Assembly (NCBI GenBank): GCA_034521225.1 | Contig: JAXHMR010000025.1 | Span: forward strand, 62,001-126,000 | Source: Woeseia sp034521225 | GTDB taxonomy: Bacteria; Pseudomonadota; Gammaproteobacteria; Steroidobacterales; Woeseiaceae | Direction of reading: 5' to 3' | DNA length: 64,000 nucleotides | Shown here: positions 59,147 to 64,000 of the stretch, in pieces | How positions within the stretch are numbered: the stretch's first letter is position 1 | How the letters are laid out: every line of letters begins with the position of its first letter | Notes under the pieces: model-generated | Database searches by the model: none | Seen by the model: the letters and a program-made list of their open reading frames with translations, nothing else | Told to the model about the DNA's origin: nothing | Program-made: the position numbers and the translations under genes

Positions 59147-60127
59147 GTCGGCACTCCGATGTCGGGTCAGCGGCGAATCGTAAAGCGTGCGGTATCTGCC
59201 ACGCCTGTCAGCCGCGGCAATCGCATAGGATCGCCCATCGACAGTGATGCTGACGTTTTCGTCGTTGCCGACCAGCACTCGCACAGGCGTCACGCCGCGC
59301 ACGGTAATCGTGCGTCCGGCCCGGCCGAGATCAAAAAAAAGACGTTCGCCGTTGGCGTCGGTGATTTCGGTCCAGCAATCCCCGCTGTAGGCCAGCCGAA
59401 GTTCTACGGTACCGCCGCCACCGGGCTGTGGCGAGGGTGCCGCAACCTCGGCTTGTCGCGGAGCCGGCTCGGCGGCCGCGGCCAGCGGCGATGCCTGGAC
59501 TGGTCCGTCGCCAAGCTGTTCCGCAGGTGGGGACGGATCGGTCTGCGAGCTTGTCCGTCCAGGGTCGGCCACGTCATCCCCGGCTGTTTCCCGCGCTGAG
59601 CTTGGCGAGTCAGCGTCGGCCGCGTCATCCGCGGCGTTGTCCCGGGGTTCGGAGCGGACGGCGGCCTCGCCCGGCTGGCGCAATGTGCTGTCACCACCGG
59701 CCGCGGGCGAAGGCTCCCGCTGCATCCACCAGTAGATGCCCGCCGCCAGCGCCAGCAAGGCAACCAGGATCAGCAGGCCGGAAACCCAGGGACCCGCGTC
59801 GAGGTCGCGTTGCTGCTTGCGCGGGGGCCCGACGACCGGCGGCGCGCCGGTGGCCCGATTGATGGTGTAGTAATCGGCCATGATATCGTCAACCGGTACA
59901 CCCACCAGCTCGGCGTATTTCCGCAGATACCCTTTGGCAAATACCGGGGCACCCAGCACGTCGAAACGGTTCTCCTCAAGTGCCTGCACGCGCGGCTCAT
60001 CGAGATGCAATTGCCGGGCAATATCGGGGAGCGATATCTGTTTCAGGCGGCGCGCTTCGGCCAACCGTTCACCGGCTACGAGTGGCGCGCCGGATTCATC
60101 ATCTGCAGCGGGGGTATCGTCCGTCAT
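59147..60127 (-). CDS. rodZ: RodZ cytoskeletal protein, no stop before hisS
   Basis: RodZ links MreB to the cell-wall elongation machinery. The N-terminal helix-turn-helix (LAEARRLKQISLPDIARQL, APVFAKGYLRKYAELVGV), one membrane helix (WVSGLLILVALLALAAGIYW), a Pro/Ala/Asp-rich periplasmic linker and the DUF4115 domain (LRLAYSGDCWTEITDANGE, FFDLGRAGRTITVRGVTPV) are all present, about 327 aa. The frame runs straight through YDSPLTRHRSAD into hisS without a stop. A tga one frame over (gctgac) is the likely natural end. ispG, usual between the two, is missing. Confidence 0.92.
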
Positions 60128-60142
60128 CGTCGCAACGCCCTG

Positions 60143-60895
60143 TCAGCGTCCTTCGCGCAGGTAACGTGCTTCGCGCGAATCAGGGTGCTCCCGCAACAGG
60201 CGGGCTGCAAACTCGCCGCTCGCGCGATCATTGCCGAGTTCCTGTTCAACCTGGTACGAAAGGTACAGTACCGAGGACGTTGCCGGATTGGCCGACAGAT
60301 AGCGCTGCAGGAAGGCTCGCGCGGCAAGGCCATCGCCCTGGCTGCGCATAAGCTGGGCCATTTGCAGAAGGGCCTCGCCATAGCCCGGCTTGGCCTTGAG
60401 GGCGTCACGAAAATAGCTTTCAGCGCGCTTGAGGTCCGGCTTCTGCGACATGCAGACCCCGGCGTTTGTCAGCATGATCTCAGGACTGTCATTGTCTGAA
60501 ATGCGGATCGCGCGCTGAAATTGCTCCTCGGCTCCGTCGAAGTCCCCTTGCCCGCAAAGGAACACGGCATAGGCATTACGAACATCAAAATTGCCCGGCG
60601 CGAGGCGAACGGCGCGGTCGTAGTGCTCGGTTGCCAGACGCGGATTGTCCAGCTGCATATAGGTGAGGGCCAGCGTTGAATGCGCCATGGCGTGCTGCGG
60701 GTCGAGTTCGATCGCACGCAACAGGCGTTCACGCGCGAAATTGTAGTTGCCGTTGCGATAGTAGCGCGCACCGAGCTGGTAATAGTTGTTGGCTGCCTCG
60801 GCGGAACTCGACTCGGTCCTGGCCGGGCCGGTTGTCGACGAAACGCACGCGGACAGCAAGAGGGCCGCGGCAATAATTATCGAAAGGCTTCTCAT
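60143..60895 (-). CDS. pilF: PilF/PilW type IV pilus biogenesis lipoprotein
   Basis: PilF pilots the PilQ secretin to the outer membrane. 250 aa with lipobox LLLSACVSS and six TPR repeats (YYQLGARYYRNGNYNFARER, AHSTLALTYMQLDNPRLA, RNAYAVFLCGQGDFDGAEEQ, AESYFRDALKAKPGYGEAL). Its ATG overlaps the rlmN stop by four bases. It supports a type IV pilus in this organism together with FimV and the FimX-like protein. Confidence 0.94.
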   Translation of the reverse strand: MRSLSIIIAAALLLSACVSSTTGPARTESSSAEAANNYYQLGARYYRNGNYNFARERLLRAIELDPQHAMAHSTLALTYMQLDNPRLATEHYDRAVRLAPGNFDVRNAYAVFLCGQGDFDGAEEQFQRAIRISDNDSPEIMLTNAGVCMSQKPDLKRAESYFRDALKAKPGYGEALLQMAQLMRSQGDGLAARAFLQRYLSANPATSSVLYLSYQVEQELGNDRASGEFAARLLREHPDSREARYLREGR

Positions 60896-62013
60896 TCTTG
60901 AGTCACTACCTTGTCTTTTCTGTCACCCAGTCGCACGCGCATGCGGTCGCTTACCTTGCCTGCCAGTTGGCCGCACGCAGCATCGATGTCGTCTCCGCGA
61001 GTCCTGCGCGTAGTTGCGATAACCCCACGGTGACGCACTCGCTCCTGGAAAGCACGGATAGTGTCCGCCGATGACCGCCGGAAGTCACTGCCCGCGAACG
61101 GGTTGAACGGTATCAGGTTCAGTTTGGCCGGGTGTCCGTCAAGCAATGCGGCCAGTTCGTCAGCGTGCCTGAGGGAATCGTTGACCCCCGCCAGCATCAC
61201 GTATTCGAACGTAATGAAGCGATTGGCGCGTTTCGACGCATAACGCCAGCAGGCGTCAAGCAGTTCCTCGATTGGATGCACGCGATTGATCGGCACCAAC
61301 TGGTTGCGCAGCTCATTGTTTGGCGCATGCAGGGAAACGGCGAGCGAGACATTGCAGTCGTCGCCCAGTTTTTCAACGTGCGGGACGATCCCCGACGTAC
61401 TGACGGTCACACGGCGGCGGGACAGTCCGTAGGCGAAATCGGAAACCAGCAGCTCCAGTGCGGCGACGACGTTACGGTAGTTCGCCAGCGGTTCTCCCAT
61501 GCCCATGAAAACGACATTCGTAACCGCTGACTCGCCGTTGGGCCGTCTCGGCAGCGCCCGCGCCGCATACGTGACCTGGCCGACAATCTCGGCTGTCGTC
61601 AGGTTACGGTTGAAGCCTTGCGCGCCCGTGGCGCAGAACGCGCAATCCAGCGCGCAACCGACCTGCGACGAAATACACAATGTGCCTCGCGCCGGTTCCG
61701 GAATGAACACCGTTTCGACCGCCTGTCCCGAACCTGAACCGAACAGCCATTTGACCGTGCCGTCCGACGAGTGTTTTTCAGAAACGAGTGGCGGTAATTC
61801 GATGGCGGCAACATCGGCAAGGCGTTCGCGGAGGGGCCGCGACAGGTCTGTCATCGCGCCAAAATCAAACGTGCCGCGCTGGTGCATCCATTGCATTACC
61901 TGCCGCGCCCGGAATGGCTTTTCGCCAAGCGTGGCAAAGAACGACTCAAGGCCGCCCTCCGGCAGTCCAAGCAGATTCGTTTTGGTACGCTCAGTTAGCA
62001 TGTCGGGTTTCAC
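60892..62013 (-). CDS. rlmN: 23S rRNA/tRNA adenine-C2 methyltransferase RlmN
   Basis: A radical-SAM enzyme that methylates A2503 of 23S rRNA and A37 of some tRNAs. 373 aa. Cluster motif GCALDCAFCATGAQGFNRN, plus NVVFMGMGEPLANY, TVSTSGIVPHV and SLHAPNNELRNQLVPINR. The C-terminal catalytic cysteine region reads CGQLAGKVSDRM. Start at 62013 is GTG; ATG 62001 (MLTERTKTNLLGLPEGGL) may be the true one. Intact. Confidence 0.95.
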   Translation of the reverse strand: MKPDMLTERTKTNLLGLPEGGLESFFATLGEKPFRARQVMQWMHQRGTFDFGAMTDLSRPLRERLADVAAIELPPLVSEKHSSDGTVKWLFGSGSGQAVETVFIPEPARGTLCISSQVGCALDCAFCATGAQGFNRNLTTAEIVGQVTYAARALPRRPNGESAVTNVVFMGMGEPLANYRNVVAALELLVSDFAYGLSRRRVTVSTSGIVPHVEKLGDDCNVSLAVSLHAPNNELRNQLVPINRVHPIEELLDACWRYASKRANRFITFEYVMLAGVNDSLRHADELAALLDGHPAKLNLIPFNPFAGSDFRRSSADTIRAFQERVRHRGVIATTRRTRGDDIDAACGQLAGKVSDRMRVRLGDRKDKVVTQE

Positions 62014-62025
62014 GGCAGAAGCAGC

Positions 62026-62046
62026 TAGTGTCCTGTCCCGACACTA
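62026..62046. repeat. TAGTGTC/GACACTA motif between ndk and rlmN
   Basis: tagtgtcctgtcccgacacta looks like the two ends of the MITE-like element (TAGTGTCCTGTCCC and its inverse) collapsed together, as after internal deletion. The ndk stop codon is made from its last three bases. Confidence 0.6.
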
Positions 62047-62475
62047 TCGCGTGCGCGGGCAGAGCCCGGAATCCTTGAAGAAAAACGCGATCTCCTGTGC
62101 CGCGGTTTCAGCCGCGTCAGAGCCATGCACGATATTCTCCTCGATGCTGTCGGCGAAATCGGCGCGAATCGTACCCTTGTCGGCATTGGCCGGATTCGTC
62201 GCACCCATGATGTCGCGATTCTTGCTGACGGCGGACTCGCCTTCGAGCACCTGCACCATGACCGGCCCGGAACACATGTAACTGACCAGGTCTTTGAAAA
62301 ACGGCCGCTCCCTGTGCACCGCATAAAAGCCTTCAGCCTGCTCTTTCGTCAGGTGCATCATGCGCGCAGCGACGATCTGCAGACCGGCTTTTTCAAAGCG
62401 CGACAGGATTTCGCCAACCAGGTTTTTTTGCACGCCATCAGGTTTGATGATCGAGAGCGTCCGCTCAACAGACAT
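62044..62475 (-). CDS. ndk: nucleoside diphosphate kinase
   Basis: Ndk equalises nucleoside triphosphate pools. 143 aa, intact: VERTLSIIKPDGVQKNLVGE, MHLTKEQAEGFYAVHRERPF, MGATNPANADKGTIRADFA and the active histidine plus NIVHGSDAAETAAQEIAFF. Its stop codon lies in the TAGTGTC repeat before rlmN. Confidence 0.96.
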   Translation of the reverse strand: MSVERTLSIIKPDGVQKNLVGEILSRFEKAGLQIVAARMMHLTKEQAEGFYAVHRERPFFKDLVSYMCSGPVMVQVLEGESAVSKNRDIMGATNPANADKGTIRADFADSIEENIVHGSDAAETAAQEIAFFFKDSGLCPRTR

Positions 62476-62612
62476 ACCGTATTCCTTGATTCAATGTGAG
62501 AATTGGCCGGCAGGAAACCGCCGGCCGCGCGTAAGTCTTCAATTTTACTTGGATAAATGGAGTCAGGCAACGCGCCCGGAGTGGGCTGGGCGCGTATTCC
62601 CGCGGCTTTCGG

Positions 62613-62936
62613 TCAGATACTGAAGCTCTCGCCGCAGCCGCACTCGCCGGTAACATTGGGATTGCGGAAGCGGAACGCCTCGTTCAGCCCGTCCTTGACG
62701 AAGTCGACCTCGGTACCGTCGATCAGTTCGAGACTGTCCCTGTCGACAACCACCTTCACGCCCTGGTCCTCGAAAATGACATCAGCATCGCCGGTATCGT
62801 CCGCGTAATTGACGACATAGGCAAAGCCGTTGCAGCCGGTTTTCTTGACGCCCAGCCTGAGCCCGACGCCTTTGCCGCGGGCATCGAGGTAGCTCCGCAC
62901 ACGTGCTGCGGCCGGTTGTGTCAGTGAAATTGCCAT
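62613..62936 (-). CDS. iscA: IscA/ErpA-type A-type iron-sulfur carrier
   Basis: 107 aa. The three cluster-binding cysteines are present: KKTGCNGFAYVVNY and GECGCGESFSI. A-type carriers pass iron-sulfur clusters to target proteins. It sits eight bases after the IscU-like gene, in the same order as isc operons, though hscB, hscA and fdx are missing. ndk follows after 137 bp with no gene between. Confidence 0.93.
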   Translation of the reverse strand: MAISLTQPAAARVRSYLDARGKGVGLRLGVKKTGCNGFAYVVNYADDTGDADVIFEDQGVKVVVDRDSLELIDGTEVDFVKDGLNEAFRFRNPNVTGECGCGESFSI

Positions 62937-62943
62937 ATATCAG

Positions 62944-63318
62944 TCAGCTCCGATTGCTGTCTTTCGAGATTATTTGCTGCCCGAGCGCCCCGATCGCGTC
63001 CTCAAGTAACAGCATTGGACCGGTTTTTTCAACCGGAATTTCAAGTATTCCCATTATATCGCCGATAGAAAACTCCCGCAGGGCCGCTGCGGGCTGACCT
63101 TCGAGCCCGGCGCAAGCCGCTTCGGCCGCCGCGACCAGATGCGGACAACCCAGCACCCGGAAGCGCATTTTCACGATCCGGCTGCCTTCGAGGTCCGCCG
63201 CCAGTACGACGTGGGCGCCGCCACGCGCAACATCAGCCGTGATGCCCGATGCGTCACCGGCGTGTGCCGGGGCTGCGAACAGCCGTCGTACCGCCTCGTT
63301 GTAATACGGGGCCTGCAC
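62944..63318 (-). CDS. IscU-like iron-sulfur scaffold lacking two ligand cysteines
   Basis: 124 aa from GTG 63318 (QAPYYNEAVRRLFAAPAH), one base after the iscS stop. It aligns along IscU but only the central cysteine is kept (MRFRVLGCPHLVAAAEAAC). Where IscU has its first ligand (GAPACGD) this protein has ARGGAHVV; where it has the third (HCSILAEDA) this one has EKTGPMLLLEDA. A second cysteine follows closely (EAACAGLEG). It may hold a cluster differently, work in cluster transfer, or have lost scaffold function. Position between iscS and iscA argues it is still in use. Confidence 0.8.
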   Translation of the reverse strand: MQAPYYNEAVRRLFAAPAHAGDASGITADVARGGAHVVLAADLEGSRIVKMRFRVLGCPHLVAAAEAACAGLEGQPAAALREFSIGDIMGILEIPVEKTGPMLLLEDAIGALGQQIISKDSNRS

Positions 63319-63319
63319 G

Positions 63320-64000
63320 TCAGCCGGCCGCCTGTGGAGCCAGCGCGCGCAAGCGGGTGATCGCCGCACAATAGATGTCGGTCGCGCGCTCGATATCGGC
63401 GGCACGGGTGGGCCGGCCAAAACTGAAGCGTACTGGCGGACTGCGCCAGCGCATCATCGCGACCCAGGGCCCGCAGCACATAGGACGGCTCTTTACTCAG
63501 CGAATTGCAGGCAGAGCCGCTCGCAACCTCGAGTGGCTCGAGCGCCAGCATCAGGCTCTCGCCGTCAACGCCATCGGCACTGACATTCAGGATGCCGGGG
63601 TATTGCTGCTCGGGCGCGCCATTCAGGTGCAGGCCGGGCAGCTTCTGCAAACCATTCCAAAGCTGGTCGCGCAGGACCTGCATGTGCCGGAGGTCGTCCG
63701 CCTGGCGTTCGGACGCCAACGCCGCGGCGACGCCGAGTCCCACGACCTGGTGCAGCGGCAGCGTGCCAGGGCGCAGGCGCCGTTCCTGTCCGCCGCCGTG
63801 GAGCAGCGGCTCCACACCGCAACCGTCGCGGTTCGCGACATACAGCGCGCCGATGCCTTGCGGCCCGTAAAATTTGTGCGCCGTCAACGACAGCAGGTCG
63901 ACCGGCAGCGACGCGAGGTCGATGGGCAGCTTGCCAACCGACTGCGCCGCGTCGGTGTGAAACAGCACGTCCCGGTCACGGCACAGCGCTCCGATCGCCC
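63320..64000 (-). CDS. iscS: cysteine desulfurase, IscS type (partial, one frameshift)
   Basis: The C-terminal two thirds only; the gene continues past the window end. PLP lysine in SLTAHKFYGPQGIGALYV, with HTDAAQSVGKLPIDL before it, and the catalytic cysteine loop EVASGSACNSLSKEPSYVL. The frame breaks near 63430; corrected, it ends VRFSFGRPTRAADIERATD and RALAPQAAG with TGA at 63322-63320. IscS supplies sulfur to the scaffold encoded next. Confidence 0.92.

Overview
The window reads as chromosome from a free-living gammaproteobacterium, probably a marine or sediment lineage near Woeseiales, Steroidobacterales or Chromatiales. That placement is inferred from gene content: FimV, a degenerate FimX-like protein, ParE/ParC, the rlmN-pilF-rodZ-hisS-yfgM-bamB-der order, YdbH/YdbL, MltF-TadA and DUF1820. 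Almost all of it is housekeeping sequence. The assembly carries many single-base frameshifts, several beside short homopolymers, in genes a cell cannot do without (parC, glyA, guaA, hisS, purL, iscS). These look like consensus errors rather than decay, so the genes are annotated at full extent with the break positions named.

Layout. 0.3-5.1 kb: FimX-like and FimV (type IV pilus and polarity). 5.6-12.3 kb, minus: rubrerythrin, iron-sulfur oxidoreductase, DUF3501 protein, ParE, ParC; a perfect 15-bp palindrome precedes rubrerythrin. 12.8 kb: xseB. 13.2-19.6 kb, minus: glyA, nrdR, ribB, nusB, thiL, pgpA and a Ser/Thr kinase with a cyclic-nucleotide-binding-type domain. 19.7-24.1 kb: histone-deacetylase-like protein, divergent from ettA and three small or unknown genes. 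24.3-28.6 kb: purL and a DUF1820 gene. 29.3-30.5 kb: orphan TagH-like FHA protein. 30.9-34.2 kb: acs, CitE-like lyase, MaoC hydratase. 34.4-40 kb: CoA-binding protein, damaged cytochrome/porin gene, GGDEF remnant, ydbH-ydbL. 40-45.4 kb: unknown protein, broken Crp/Fnr regulator, terminator, tRNA-Ser(CGA), mltF, tadA, small outer-membrane protein. 45.7-46.7 kb: AT-richer accessory island with higBA, a 49-aa ORF overlapping higA and noncoding DNA. 46.8-50 kb: guaA and guaB, separated by a MITE-like element. 50.4-54.5 kb: xseA, M23 peptidase, cysteine dioxygenase, metX. 54.6-64 kb: one long minus-strand run iscS, IscU-like, iscA, ndk, rlmN, pilF, rodZ, hisS, yfgM, bamB, der, iscS leaving the window.

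The strongest non-gene signal is a dispersed inverted-repeat family (about 39-bp arms, often paired around a CTCTGCCAA linker). It fills at least thirteen intergenic gaps from 1 to 50.3 kb and is absent from the last 13.6 kb. It has expanded as a 114-bp tandem array and as 24-26-bp tandem cores, and at one locus it is read as the C-terminus of a protein. A second element family with TAGTGTCCTGTCC ends sits at the guaB/guaA, parE/parC and ndk/rlmN junctions. I found no convincing new multi-gene defence or biosynthetic system. The best leads are the degenerate IscU-like scaffold, the RodZ-HisS continuous frame, the inverted tRNA-end/terminator structure, the higBA-linked small ORF and the repeat biology.
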